Assembly: GCA_016937155.1 (NCBI GenBank)
Contig: JAFGWM010000050.1
Location: 1-38,968, forward strand
From: Deltaproteobacteria bacterium
Lineage (GTDB): Bacteria; Myxococcota_A; Polyangia; HGW-17
DNA: 38,968 bases
Reading direction: 5' to 3'
In this document: in pieces, positions 1 to 8,605 of the stretch
How positions within the stretch are numbered: the stretch's first letter is position 1
How the letters are laid out: every line of letters starts with the position of its first letter
The notes under the pieces: generated by a model
Told to the model about the DNA's origin: nothing
What the model saw: only the letters and a program-made list of their open reading frames with translations
Databases searched by the model: none
Position numbers and translations under genes: made by a program

Positions 1-69
1 AAAAACTAACCTGGGTGGGTTGAAAGAGGGGAGGGGAAAGAGGGAAAAACTAACCTGGGTGGGTTGAAA
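1..69. repeat. G-rich tandem repeat, 44-bp period, cut by window start
   Basis: A 25-bp sequence (AAAAACTAACCTGGGTGGGT then TGAAA) occurs at 1-25 and again, identically, at 45-69. A 19-bp purine spacer with G4-A-G4 and G3 runs lies between, so the period is 44 bp. The second copy is followed by unrelated sequence, so the array ends here and probably extends upstream of the window. Runs of three or four G at 13-15, 17-19, 28-31, 33-36, 42-44, 57-59 and 61-63 make the plus strand a candidate G-quadruplex. It lies just downstream of the stop codon of the neighbouring minus-strand lipoprotein gene. Confidence 0.75.
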
Positions 70-102
70 CATGGTGAAATGAACGGCAGAGTTTTAGAAC
101 GT

Positions 103-1146
103 TTATCTGCGTTTATAGATTGAAAGTGCTGACTGGTCTCCTGTCCCCTGATACCAGAATAATGTGTCTTCATTTACACAGTATACTATCGGCTCTCCGT
201 CGTTATAGAAGGAGATACCACCGGCCACTTCATAAAGTGGTGTGTCTCCTGATCCGGAAGAGTATATGGGTTTAACACAGTTGCAAAAATCATCTTCTAT
301 ACTGCATACTCCATTTGGAGTACATTCATCTCCAACGGATTCAAGGCAGTTAAGAGTCGTTATTTCAACTTCATATCCAGTGTATTCCCGATACCATGTA
401 AAATTGGCATAACTTTCACCTTCTACCGGGGTGATAGATAGATTTTCGAGCAGATTAAATGTCCTGGTTTCAAACCGGCTGTAGGGCTCACAACTGTCAT
501 ACTTGGTTGAAGGAGTGAATTCTACACCAATAATATGGAAATCAGACCCAATGAAATAGAGCAGTTCCCATTCACCAAAAATGTCACCTCCACAGTTTTG
601 TAGGAGGATATCACTCATATAATTTGGAGTTATCCCATTGAATTTTTTTGTTGCATTCAATGTGAAATTAGTAAATTCCGCAGCACTGCCCAAAACTGAA
701 TTGTCAGAAATCAGGGAATCAATCTGACATCGAAAACCCTCTTCTGAATTGGAGCTTATACATTGAGCATCAAGTTTTTTAACGGGAAGTTGAACCTGAT
801 ATTCCTTGGCGAGACTAGTATTTTCAGCTTTTACGTCGTATAGACAGCCTGCAAAAGCCTGATGTCGGAAATATCCATCGCAGGTTAATCGGGAAAAAAC
901 AATGGTGGCGTCCTGAGTAAGAGCACCAGCGGGAATTGTTACTTTTGCTTCATCGTCAAGTGTAATTTCTCCGCCTTCTTCAGATTTTATAAAGACTGAA
1001 ACACTTACTGGTTGAAGTGAGTCTTCACTAATATCCTGTTGAACATCGAAATAACTACTGTCAGGTCGATTGATGACAGTAGAGTTTTGATCTTCAATAC
1101 ATCCGATGATGAATATAAAAGATAAAAACATAAGAAATTTAAACAT
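103..1146 (-). CDS. Exported lipoprotein with ZU5-like domain and Cys-rich module
   Basis: Predicted surface or periplasmic lipoprotein of about 347 residues; function unknown. The N-terminus MFKFLMFLSFIFIIGC is a signal peptide ending in an I-I-G-C lipobox. I start at the ATG at 1146 rather than the GTG 12 bp upstream, because the signal peptide fits better and GGTGAT lies just ahead. Around residues 50-85 the pattern S-E-E-G-G-E-I-T-L then V-T-I-P-A-G-A-L resembles the ZU5-like exported domains often seen in Bacteroidetes and Myxococcota lipoproteins. Near residue 270 there is a short Cys-rich stretch (C-x7-C-x4-C-x6-C-x-C) that could form an EGF-like disulfide knot. The gene stands alone; the ZU5 assignment is from pattern only. 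Confidence 0.75.
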   Translation of the reverse strand: MFKFLMFLSFIFIIGCIEDQNSTVINRPDSSYFDVQQDISEDSLQPVSVSVFIKSEEGGEITLDDEAKVTIPAGALTQDATIVFSRLTCDGYFRHQAFAGCLYDVKAENTSLAKEYQVQLPVKKLDAQCISSNSEEGFRCQIDSLISDNSVLGSAAEFTNFTLNATKKFNGITPNYMSDILLQNCGGDIFGEWELLYFIGSDFHIIGVEFTPSTKYDSCEPYSRFETRTFNLLENLSITPVEGESYANFTWYREYTGYEVEITTLNCLESVGDECTPNGVCSIEDDFCNCVKPIYSSGSGDTPLYEVAGGISFYNDGEPIVYCVNEDTLFWYQGTGDQSALSIYKRR

Positions 1147-1424
1147 ATAAATCACCAAATTCCGAAAAATTGATTTACCCCGGCAATGAAAGCCTTATTT
1201 TTATAGTTATAGTGTACAATGATTATATAGCAATCATATACGGTTTTGGTACTGATATAAATCTCTTTCAATTTTGGAAATAAATGGAAATGTACAGTTT
1301 TATTAAGTGCTAATCATTTCAAGTTAGGTTGCTGTGTTTCAAAAATTGAATATTTGTGGAGAACGGAAGGTACTTTATGTATCAATCAGTCCCTATCGTA
1401 TATCAATGTCTGGAGACTTTTGGG

Positions 1425-2084
1425 CTACTGATTGGTATTCGTGCCATATAGATAGTTCATATCCGGTTTTTCCAGTAGTATGAAGTGAACCCAGATATAG
1501 GCGTGACTGAAGGCTGCAACTATTAGTCCCTCAAGAGAATTGAGGCTTAATGCAATTCCCCAGAACATTAAGAATGCATAAACATACATTCCGTTTGATG
1601 TAAATCTAAAAATCCCTCTGTTTTCATGGGGAATCATTCGATATTTTTCAAAATAATGATCCGCTCCAGTAGCTCTTTTTAGTCCGAAATATCTTACTAC
1701 ACTGTACATTGCGAAAAATGAAGGGGTAAAAAGCAGGACTGAGAGTATATATACTGCGGTAGTAGGCAAATGGAGAGTCCCCCGTGTGCTGTCTGATAAT
1801 AAAAAGAGAGAAATAAATCTGGATAAAAAAAGTATCATAAATCCTGAATGATATATTCCGAATGGTAGGGCTTTCATGTTGTTAAGTTTTCTTCGCCACC
1901 AAACCCAAACGTAAAACTGATGAACAACAACCACAGAAACTGCGCTCCAGAATTCCAGTGGCGAATTCTGACCTGATACAGTCCATGAAATAGTAATTAT
2001 TATAATTAGGAATGATAGCGAAAGCATGTGATATAAATGGCCCTGCCAGAATGATGGTGGACTCTTACTGATGGTATTTTTCAT
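1425..2084 (-). CDS. Membrane protein, PEMT/ICMT-like methyltransferase family
   Basis: A 219-residue integral membrane protein with about five or six hydrophobic segments (near residues 20-38, 48-62, 76-97, 108-128, 160-180 and 184-202). The C-terminal half has the layout of the phospholipid or isoprenylcysteine methyltransferases (PEMT/ICMT): a G-I-F-R-F-T-S-N-G-M-Y segment in place of the usual G-x-Y-R-x-x-R-N-P-M-Y, a hydrophobic hairpin, then L-L-E-K-P-D-M-x-x-L-Y-G, comparable to the terminal E-E/E-x-P motif that binds S-adenosylmethionine. If so it would methylate a membrane lipid or a lipid-linked group. The usual Arg-His/Asn-Pro pair is altered, so activity is uncertain. The start is supported by AGGAGA six bases ahead of the ATG. 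Confidence 0.6.
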   Translation of the reverse strand: MKNTISKSPPSFWQGHLYHMLSLSFLIIIITISWTVSGQNSPLEFWSAVSVVVVHQFYVWVWWRRKLNNMKALPFGIYHSGFMILFLSRFISLFLLSDSTRGTLHLPTTAVYILSVLLFTPSFFAMYSVVRYFGLKRATGADHYFEKYRMIPHENRGIFRFTSNGMYVYAFLMFWGIALSLNSLEGLIVAAFSHAYIWVHFILLEKPDMNYLYGTNTNQ

Positions 2085-2200
2085 TAGAATCTCCTTAGGT
2101 TTAAATAATTTGTGGGATACCCGCCAAATCAGATAACTCCAATTTCAGTGCTGGGATTCTTAGTGTAAAACAGTGAATGAGATACAATATGTTTTTCTAT

Positions 2201-3916
2201 TTACCTGTTTATAGTCCTTGTGTTCCACTTTGAATTGTATGAATTAAAATCTTTATGTTGGGTCCGGGTAAGATGCATTTTATATGGGTAGTATTTCATA
2301 TTTCGTCGTGGAATTTGACCTATGTATTGTGTGAGCATTTTAAACGGATGGTATTTTAAAGAATAATAAACTGCGCTTTTTAAGAATACCCGTCTTTTCA
2401 AACCTTTAATCACTGCGGCAGGGGCTTTAAACTCAAGCAAAAGCTCATCACCATGACCCATAACAACCGGTTTGTCATCGTAATTCGAAAGAAGGGGGAG
2501 AACATTTCCGTAGCGAGTGTAATTCCCGAACATAATGGCACTTTTATCAAGGGGCAGTCTTTTGTCTTCTGCCTTTATCCGGTTTGTGGTTGTGCTGGAT
2601 ATAATATTGGTGGCACCGCCATATCTAAGTATGCCCTTGGACGGCTTAATAAAAACTGGGGTCAGAATTTGTGGTTTGCAATCAGCAAGTGCCACATAAT
2701 CAAGAATATCCAGTACTGAAGGATTATGAGCCATAGTGAGCCTGATTTTGATATTTTCGGTATTAAAAACACCTTTGAGATTGATTACCCAGGTCCTTGA
2801 GTCTCCTGCGGCTTTACCTGCAATTTTTCTGACAACCCAGCGACGATTTTTATCCATAGTTTCAATGGTTGTTGCATTTGAGAATGGTGGTATTACAGAC
2901 ATACGGTAATCATCATAAACACCCCATGCTGTGATAATAAGATGTGCTTTATCATGATTTGACACCTTCCCAAAATCCAGAATAACCCGGGAAAGTCCAT
3001 TTGTATCAATCGGTAGAGCTTTCCCATCCTTTGCCCTGAGGTATTTCAAAACATCCTTACCGTTTGAATCTATGGCCGAGACAGGTTTTTTTATGTTTTC
3101 AAGTGCGATTAGTTTCCCGGAGCTTTTCTTTCCGATGGAACTTGTGAAACTCCAGTCAGTAAATACTTCTTTATGATCTGCCACATCAGCATATATAAGG
3201 GATGCACTGTCCATGAAGGTTGTTTCGGAAATAACTTCACGAATACGCATTGTGTAGATATTATTAACAGGTTTGAACTCACCCATCTCATAGATATTTT
3301 CGTCATAGAACTCGGGTTTAAAAATATCCAAGTTCCATCCTAGGGGTGAGCCACTTAAATCAGTATAGTAATTAAATTTATTCCCATCATAAAGGTAAAC
3401 ATATGGGCATGAACCCCGTCCCCTCCTTATGCGGACTGGGAAGCGAACGCATTTGGAATAATTGTAGAAACAGTTTTTGCATTCGAGTTTTCCACTCTGA
3501 TAACCGAAGTGCTGGCAGGTTTTATTCATATTTAATCTGGGTTCACATTGTTCAGGCGAGGCTAAAACGCCATCTCCGCAAACTGCTTCGCATGCATCAC
3601 CCTTACCGTTTTTATTGGAATCTTTCTGATCACGGTTGCACAGATTAGGGCAGTTATCACGATCATCAGGAATCCCATCTCCATCGGAATCAACCGGTTT
3701 TTTATTGAGTTTTACTTTATCCAGATTATCCACTGTCTTATCAGAACTTTTATTGTCAGTTGCATTATTATCTTTCTCATCTGGAACATTTTTTTCAGGA
3801 AAACGATAGCATACGTTATTGTGGCCGCAGGCCGTTACCGTTGTTGTTTCAGTTGTGGTGCAGGATAACAGAAACATAATACTAACAGCCCAGAATACTG
3901 TAATAAATTTCATCAA
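2201..3916 (-). CDS. Lipoprotein with thrombospondin type 3 and Cys-rich modules
   Basis: A 571-residue exported protein of unknown function. The signal peptide ends in the lipobox F-L-L-S-C at about residue 19, followed by a Thr-rich and then Asp/Lys/Asn-rich linker. Near residues 75-110 there is a thrombospondin type 3 calcium-binding repeat (D-S-D-G-D-G-I-P-D-D-x-D-N-C-P and a second Asp/Asn-rich loop). Next comes a module beginning V-C-G-D-G-V with about six cysteines, of the type common in Myxococcota surface proteins. The remaining 400 residues begin with the block S-C-P-Y-V-Y-L-Y-D-G and look like a beta-rich globular domain. An AGAAAGGG ribosome-binding site precedes two adjacent ATG codons, either of which could be used. 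It is divergent from the small lipoprotein gene at 4141. Confidence 0.7.
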   Translation of the reverse strand: MMKFITVFWAVSIMFLLSCTTTETTTVTACGHNNVCYRFPEKNVPDEKDNNATDNKSSDKTVDNLDKVKLNKKPVDSDGDGIPDDRDNCPNLCNRDQKDSNKNGKGDACEAVCGDGVLASPEQCEPRLNMNKTCQHFGYQSGKLECKNCFYNYSKCVRFPVRIRRGRGSCPYVYLYDGNKFNYYTDLSGSPLGWNLDIFKPEFYDENIYEMGEFKPVNNIYTMRIREVISETTFMDSASLIYADVADHKEVFTDWSFTSSIGKKSSGKLIALENIKKPVSAIDSNGKDVLKYLRAKDGKALPIDTNGLSRVILDFGKVSNHDKAHLIITAWGVYDDYRMSVIPPFSNATTIETMDKNRRWVVRKIAGKAAGDSRTWVINLKGVFNTENIKIRLTMAHNPSVLDILDYVALADCKPQILTPVFIKPSKGILRYGGATNIISSTTTNRIKAEDKRLPLDKSAIMFGNYTRYGNVLPLLSNYDDKPVVMGHGDELLLEFKAPAAVIKGLKRRVFLKSAVYYSLKYHPFKMLTQYIGQIPRRNMKYYPYKMHLTRTQHKDFNSYNSKWNTRTINR

Positions 3917-4140
3917 AAACCCTTTCTATGTGCTGAAAACATTACCACGAAATTACGTTAAAAATGAAAGTAAATTCAGAATCTGGAAGAATTAACATTA
4001 ATTTTTTACAGGGATACATCATTACAGTTATTTTACTCCCAGAGCGCGTTTAAAATATCCATCCACCAAATGTTGTTATAATTCATTCTGATGTGCATCT
4101 TGCCCAAGACTGTGCTAGTTTAGAAAGTGCAGGAGCATAA

Positions 4141-4602
4141 ATGGTATACAGGTATTTTTTATTTCCCATAATATTTATTTATGTATCGACCATAGGTTGC
4201 AACAGGAAATACGAGGTGAACCCCCGGGAACTCCTTAAGCTTGATACTACACTAAAGGGTTTACACGCTGATAATCCACATGGTAAATCAAAAGACGGAA
4301 GCTTAAATGATCGAATTGATACATTTAAAGTGAGGACAAAATCCGGAAAAAGAGAAACAGCTGGTATTGATGCTACGGTGATTATAGACACCGGAAAATC
4401 GTTTTTCCGCTTTCGTTCTCCACTTAGGGTGAAACTTGACACAGACAAACTCATCGTAGCCGGAAAGTTTCGTGAGGCGATATCATTTAACATCAAGGAA
4501 ATTAAAAGTGTTCACATAATTACATTCGATACATTTGAGACAACTTTATTTGCAATAACAGGAACACTTCTCCTTGGTCTTGTATTTCTTATTGCTCTAT
4601 AA
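4141..4602 (+). CDS. Small lipoprotein with C-terminal membrane helix
   Basis: A 153-residue protein I do not recognise. The N-terminus is a short signal peptide ending in V-S-T-I-G-C, a plausible lipobox, so it is predicted to be lipid-anchored. The middle is a basic, beta-rich segment of about 100 residues. The last 20 residues (starting A-I-T-G-T-L-L-L-G-L) form a hydrophobic helix with nothing beyond, which would give the mature protein a second membrane contact. AGGAG lies six bases before the ATG. It is the first of three same-strand lipoprotein genes; a 181-bp gap before the next means co-transcription is possible but not shown. Confidence 0.65.
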   Translation: MVYRYFLFPIIFIYVSTIGCNRKYEVNPRELLKLDTTLKGLHADNPHGKSKDGSLNDRIDTFKVRTKSGKRETAGIDATVIIDTGKSFFRFRSPLRVKLDTDKLIVAGKFREAISFNIKEIKSVHIITFDTFETTLFAITGTLLLGLVFLIAL

Positions 4603-4783
4603 AACTCTTTCTCTATGGAAGCATTAGTATAATCTGGAATATATATGAATTTTAGTTCTGTGTGCTCCTTGTCTGGTATTTCCTCCTTGAATAACCTGAT
4701 GAGTGACCCGTCTTTTAATGGCTAATTTGTTAATTGATAATTTTTACGTGGGAATTTAGAATGTGAACCAACGGAGTATGAAA

Positions 4784-6262
4784 ATGACATCAAAATTGAT
4801 GAAGATAACCAACACGGCTCTATTGTTTTTCCTGTTTGTTTCATGTGGTAACAGTGAAAAGTCCAGAAAATCAACTCCCGTCAGGAAAGTTATTCCCCTT
4901 ACTGCAGCAAATCTCAAGGGACATAAAATGCTATACAATGAAGGCTGGTTTATTGTTACATCAACAAAACGCAGTATAGAATACGCCAGGAAAGCATCTA
5001 TTACCTCAAGCGCAGAGGCAATCAGGAAGGTTGCTCTTGATATAAAGGAAAATTCCAAAACCTGGGTAAAAGAACTTGCAGACAATGCAAAGCTTAGCTA
5101 TGAACTGGCGGAAGTTACAGTCAAGACTGGAAGAATAGTCACAAAAACGATTTTTTCTGAAACGAATACCCTTGGCAAAAAACTTCTGACCCAATCAAAT
5201 AAGGTGATGCTTGATGCGCTGGATACTTTCTGGATAGGAAATATTTCAATAGCGAAGCGTACAAAAGAGGATAGAGAAGCTTTGATGAGACTTGGAGGCG
5301 ACACTTTTTCTACCCTCAAGGAAGATTATTCAAATTTATACACCCTTTCCAGAAATATAAAGAAACGTGTTTCTAAAGGAATCCGAACAAACTGGGATGA
5401 CTCTTTTGCTCAGGCTTCGCAGGAATTTAAGAGGGAATACGACAAGAGCGGAAAAAGAAAAAATTCACTCCTTGCTCTGGGTAATATTCTTGTGGGTTAT
5501 CTCAAAGCTTTTTATCATGGATTAGCAAGACCAGGAGCAAAAACAATTGTAAAAACAACTATTAAAGGTTTGAAGTATGGAGTATTTTTACCCACCGCAG
5601 CAGTGGCAATTCTTGCAGGAAGAACTGTTCAGAGTACTTCAATTGCTCTGTTTTATGTGGGAAAACTGGGAATAAAACTCGTTTCACCAACCATCGAAAG
5701 CGGTTTTCTGGCTACTCTTGGACTTATCAGTTATGGAACTGTTCCTGTGACTTACACATCGGGTGCTGCACTTGGAGCCTTCAGTCAGGTGGCATTCAGT
5801 GTGGCTGGACCAACTTTAGGTGCAACTCATGCAGTAGCAAAAGGAACATATGATGCTGGAAAATATGTAGCAACCACTATTGCCGATACAGTATCCGGAA
5901 CTGCCGTGGTTGCAATCAACCAGCTTACAGCTGGAGCGACACTTGGCTATAATGCGCTAACTGCAATTCCTGCACATCTGTATCTGGGAACAATTGATGC
6001 GGCAATCTTTCTGGCATGGGATGGACCACGACTAGTTATTGCAATGGCAAGAGGTAAAGTTTCCTTTACTGGTTCTGATGCTAAGAAAAAGTCCATAAGT
6101 ATGGGCGAATTACCTGTAGGAACAGTTGTGGATCTTAAAAAGCTTAAAAAAGTCAAAGGCGTAAAAGTGAAAGTCATTTCAAAGGATCCAGATGTAATCA
6201 AAAAAGTTATTCATCGTGTCCCCGATGACTTCAGGCAGGGTGGAAATGAAATTAATAAGTAA
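4784..6262 (+). CDS. Large lipoprotein with glycine/alanine-rich hydrophobic core, paralogue 1
   Basis: A 492-residue protein of no family I recognise. I start at the ATG at 4784, seven bases after GGAG, rather than at an upstream in-frame GTG or at the ATG at 4778, which is only one base after that GGAG. The signal peptide ends in L-F-V-S-C, a good lipobox. Residues about 40-240 are Lys/Ser/Thr-rich and predicted helical. Residues about 260-425 are a run of weakly hydrophobic Gly/Ala/Thr/Val segments, many with small residues every three or four positions. The C-terminal 70 residues are basic and soluble, starting from G-P-R-L-V-I-A-M-A-R-G-K and L-P-V-G-T-V-V-D-L. These C-terminal motifs recur in the next gene, so the two are paralogues. 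The end overlaps the next start by 17 bp, suggesting translational coupling. Confidence 0.8.
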   Translation: MTSKLMKITNTALLFFLFVSCGNSEKSRKSTPVRKVIPLTAANLKGHKMLYNEGWFIVTSTKRSIEYARKASITSSAEAIRKVALDIKENSKTWVKELADNAKLSYELAEVTVKTGRIVTKTIFSETNTLGKKLLTQSNKVMLDALDTFWIGNISIAKRTKEDREALMRLGGDTFSTLKEDYSNLYTLSRNIKKRVSKGIRTNWDDSFAQASQEFKREYDKSGKRKNSLLALGNILVGYLKAFYHGLARPGAKTIVKTTIKGLKYGVFLPTAAVAILAGRTVQSTSIALFYVGKLGIKLVSPTIESGFLATLGLISYGTVPVTYTSGAALGAFSQVAFSVAGPTLGATHAVAKGTYDAGKYVATTIADTVSGTAVVAINQLTAGATLGYNALTAIPAHLYLGTIDAAIFLAWDGPRLVIAMARGKVSFTGSDAKKKSISMGELPVGTVVDLKKLKKVKGVKVKVISKDPDVIKKVIHRVPDDFRQGGNEINK

Positions 6263-8135
6263 AATATCATTGGTTGTTCTTCTATTAGGCGGGTTTATTT
6301 TTGAAGGTTCCTGCTACAGAGAAAAGAAAAACCCTGTAAAGTACACAGGGAAGTTGATGAAAAGAGGTCACATTGATCTCTATAACAATGGTGCATTGCG
6401 TATTCCCGGGACTGTGGTTAAAATTATTCCTCCCGGAGAAACACCTATAGAAATTGCCAAGGAATTTATTGGTATTAAGGCTAGAGATAGTTTTCTTCTG
6501 GCTTTGAAAAACGCAGCAGACAGTGTTTATATGATAAGTGATGGAGCAAAGCTTTCATTGAGACTTGCCAAAAAAGTCACATCAGAGGGCAATAAAATTG
6601 CCGATATTCTTAGAAAGGACTCAAACCGAAAGGGCCGGCTGATAATCAGCAGGACCTATGCTAAGGGTATAGGGATTGTAGGCGATTCCTGGAAATTCAG
6701 CAGTGAACTGGTAAGAGAGATGAAAATTATTGGTGACAGTGTCAGGATAGCCTCTCAGGAAGTTGGTGAGGCAATTGACGAAAATATTACCAGTGAGGGC
6801 GTCAGACTTGTCAAAACCAGCGCTGTAAAAAGCGCTATGATTTTCAGAAAAAGTATAAACCGGACGGGAACCAGTCTTAATGAATCATGGAATCAGTTCA
6901 TCGTGGGGTACACTGCGTTACCAAAGGAAGCTGTTAAAGATCTTGTGAGAATAAAAAAAGCACTTTCAGGAGCTAATCCTGCCAAAATTGCAATAGATGA
7001 AAATGAGTGGAGAAAAAAATACAGTGGGTATTTTGCTAAACTTGTTGTGAATACCGGTAAAACCTATACCTCAAATATCAAGGAATCATTTTCAAATGCA
7101 AAAAGGGATCTGAAAAATTACAGGACTACAGGGATTTCACTTGCGACACTTAAGGCTCTCAGATGGGTTCTTAAAGGTATACTTTACGATGCTGTTATTA
7201 AACCTGTGGTAAAACTTGGAATTGGAGCTCTTGGTTATATAGGAGTGAATGGTGTGGCGTATCCAGTGATGGTTATATCTAAAGAGGCTGCAAATATAAC
7301 TTATGTCGCTCTTCAGTTAACCTGGTTTGCTGCGGCAAACACCTACAGACTGGTTGCTCCCTCTGCCATTTTGGCAGCAACCGGAATATATGGCTTTTTT
7401 GATGTAACAATTTCAAGTGCAGCAACAACTGCGGGCACTGTAGGAGGAACGACGGTTGGTGCATTACTTACCACCACCGGCAAAATGACTTCATCTGTGG
7501 TACGCACAGCTGGTTATGTTGCAGGCAAAACAGTTCAGTATGTTGGGGTCCCCCTTGTGGCAGCAGGGATAGCAGTAACCGGAACAACTGTTGGAAGTGT
7601 TGTAAGTGTAAGTGGAGCTGTTCCTGGAGGTGCTTTTATTGTTCAGGGTGAAGTGACCAGCGCTGCAGTCAGAGCTGCTTCTTACACCGGAGCTGGAGTT
7701 ATCTTAGGGGCAACAACTGCTGTAAGTGTTGCTGCAAGCATGGGTAAGGGTGTTTATTATGTTGTTAAAGCGGGAATTGTACCAAGTGCTTATACTATGG
7801 GTACAGGAGTTGTTCTTGGATATGGAGCGCTTACTCATCTTGCTGCACAGACTATTCTTGGCGTGAGTGATTTTGCTTATCTTGTTTTATCCCTTGAAGG
7901 ACCACGGTGGGTAATTTATGCAATCAGGGGAAAAAAGGGTAATGGCAAAGATCTTCCTGTAGGAACAGCTCTCGATCTCAATAAGATGCGAATGGCCGGA
8001 GAAGAAATTTATGCAGTTCCAGTTTCTCAGCAGGAAATGCTGAAAGTTGTAAAATCAATGACTGGGGATCTTCCAGTTGATATAAGGAAAGCTCCAAAGT
8101 CTAAAGAGTCAGATAAGAAAACACCTAAAAAATAA
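6246..8135 (+). CDS. Large hydrophobic exported protein, paralogue 2
   Basis: A 630-residue paralogue of the preceding gene. The ATG at 6246 follows AGGCAGGG and lies inside the end of the upstream gene; an earlier GTG at 6216 is possible but gives a poorer signal peptide. The N-terminus has a hydrophobic stretch followed by E-G-S-C, a non-standard lipobox, so lipidation is less certain than for its partner. A helical N-terminal half with many Ser/Lys residues is followed, from about residue 300, by some 250 residues of Gly/Ala/Val/Thr-rich hydrophobic sequence with glycine-zipper-like spacing. The end repeats the partner's motifs (G-P-R-W-V-I-Y-A-I-R-G-K, L-P-V-G-T-A-L-D-L) and closes with a Lys-rich tail. 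Function unknown; a membrane-inserting or pore-forming role is only inference. Confidence 0.8.
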   Translation: MKLISKISLVVLLLGGFIFEGSCYREKKNPVKYTGKLMKRGHIDLYNNGALRIPGTVVKIIPPGETPIEIAKEFIGIKARDSFLLALKNAADSVYMISDGAKLSLRLAKKVTSEGNKIADILRKDSNRKGRLIISRTYAKGIGIVGDSWKFSSELVREMKIIGDSVRIASQEVGEAIDENITSEGVRLVKTSAVKSAMIFRKSINRTGTSLNESWNQFIVGYTALPKEAVKDLVRIKKALSGANPAKIAIDENEWRKKYSGYFAKLVVNTGKTYTSNIKESFSNAKRDLKNYRTTGISLATLKALRWVLKGILYDAVIKPVVKLGIGALGYIGVNGVAYPVMVISKEAANITYVALQLTWFAAANTYRLVAPSAILAATGIYGFFDVTISSAATTAGTVGGTTVGALLTTTGKMTSSVVRTAGYVAGKTVQYVGVPLVAAGIAVTGTTVGSVVSVSGAVPGGAFIVQGEVTSAAVRAASYTGAGVILGATTAVSVAASMGKGVYYVVKAGIVPSAYTMGTGVVLGYGALTHLAAQTILGVSDFAYLVLSLEGPRWVIYAIRGKKGNGKDLPVGTALDLNKMRMAGEEIYAVPVSQQEMLKVVKSMTGDLPVDIRKAPKSKESDKKTPKK

Positions 8136-8137
8136 AG

Positions 8138-8590
8138 CTATTCTTTAATAAACCAGACTTTCACTATTTTCCCGTTGAGCACTTCATATATTGCAGTTGC
8201 GTGGACAGTGCCTTTTCCGGGTATTCCTTTAACGATTTCTTCATCAATAACAAAGTTTCCCGTTACAATTCTTCTTACTACTTCACAGTGTAGCTCCTTT
8301 GCCTTTGAAAACATTATTGCGTATCGTTTCTTTAGCTCCTTTCGTGATGTAATTACAGGATTTGGATCGCCGAAGTTGAAAACCAGTACTTCATTTGCAA
8401 ACCATTTTGCAAACATTGACGCATCTCTCATATTGTAGGCCTTCAACTGTCCGGCCACTGGGTGAATACTGCCGCTACTGGTGTATTTTAATTCGGTAAC
8501 CGGCCGGTTACTATTGACAGAAGAGGATTTTATACAGGAAATGAGGGCTAAATTTAAAATGAATATGAAAAGAAATTTTATGTATTTCAT
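8138..8590 (-). CDS. Lipoprotein with NTF2/SnoaL-like domain
   Basis: A 150-residue lipoprotein: the signal peptide ends in L-A-L-I-S-C. The mature part matches the pattern of SnoaL-like members of the NTF2 superfamily, a cone-shaped fold of about 110 residues: an opening helix with A-Y-N-x-R-D-A, then F-A-x-W-F-A-x-E-V, a central G-D-P-N-P-V-I-T-S-R-K-E-L segment, and closing strands ending A-I-Y-E-V-L-N-G-K-I-V-K-V-W-F. Such domains bind small hydrophobic ligands or act as isomerases or scaffolds; no catalytic residue can be assigned. GGAG lies six bases before the ATG. It is 15 bp downstream of thiD on the same strand, and convergent (2-bp gap) with the hydrophobic paralogue pair. Confidence 0.75.
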   Translation of the reverse strand: MKYIKFLFIFILNLALISCIKSSSVNSNRPVTELKYTSSGSIHPVAGQLKAYNMRDASMFAKWFANEVLVFNFGDPNPVITSRKELKKRYAIMFSKAKELHCEVVRRIVTGNFVIDEEIVKGIPGKGTVHATAIYEVLNGKIVKVWFIKE

Positions 8591-8605
8591 AAGAACTCCG
8601 GATTA

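Noticed and set aside
1-69. Possible CRISPR array
   Set aside because: Only two 25-bp units with one 19-bp purine-rich spacer, no dyad symmetry in the repeat and no cas gene in the window.
1147-1424. Small gene or RNA in the 278-bp gap
   Set aside because: AT-rich, with no coding frame carrying a ribosome-binding site, no strong hairpin and no recognisable RNA motif.
2453-2719. Plus-strand open frame of 88 codons inside the TSP3 lipoprotein gene
   Set aside because: Antisense shadow of a well-supported coding frame, without a ribosome-binding site or recognisable product.
6216-6248. GTG start at 6216 for the second hydrophobic paralogue
   Set aside because: It would add ten polar residues ahead of the signal peptide; the ATG at 6246 has a better ribosome-binding site and an ordinary overlap with the upstream gene.
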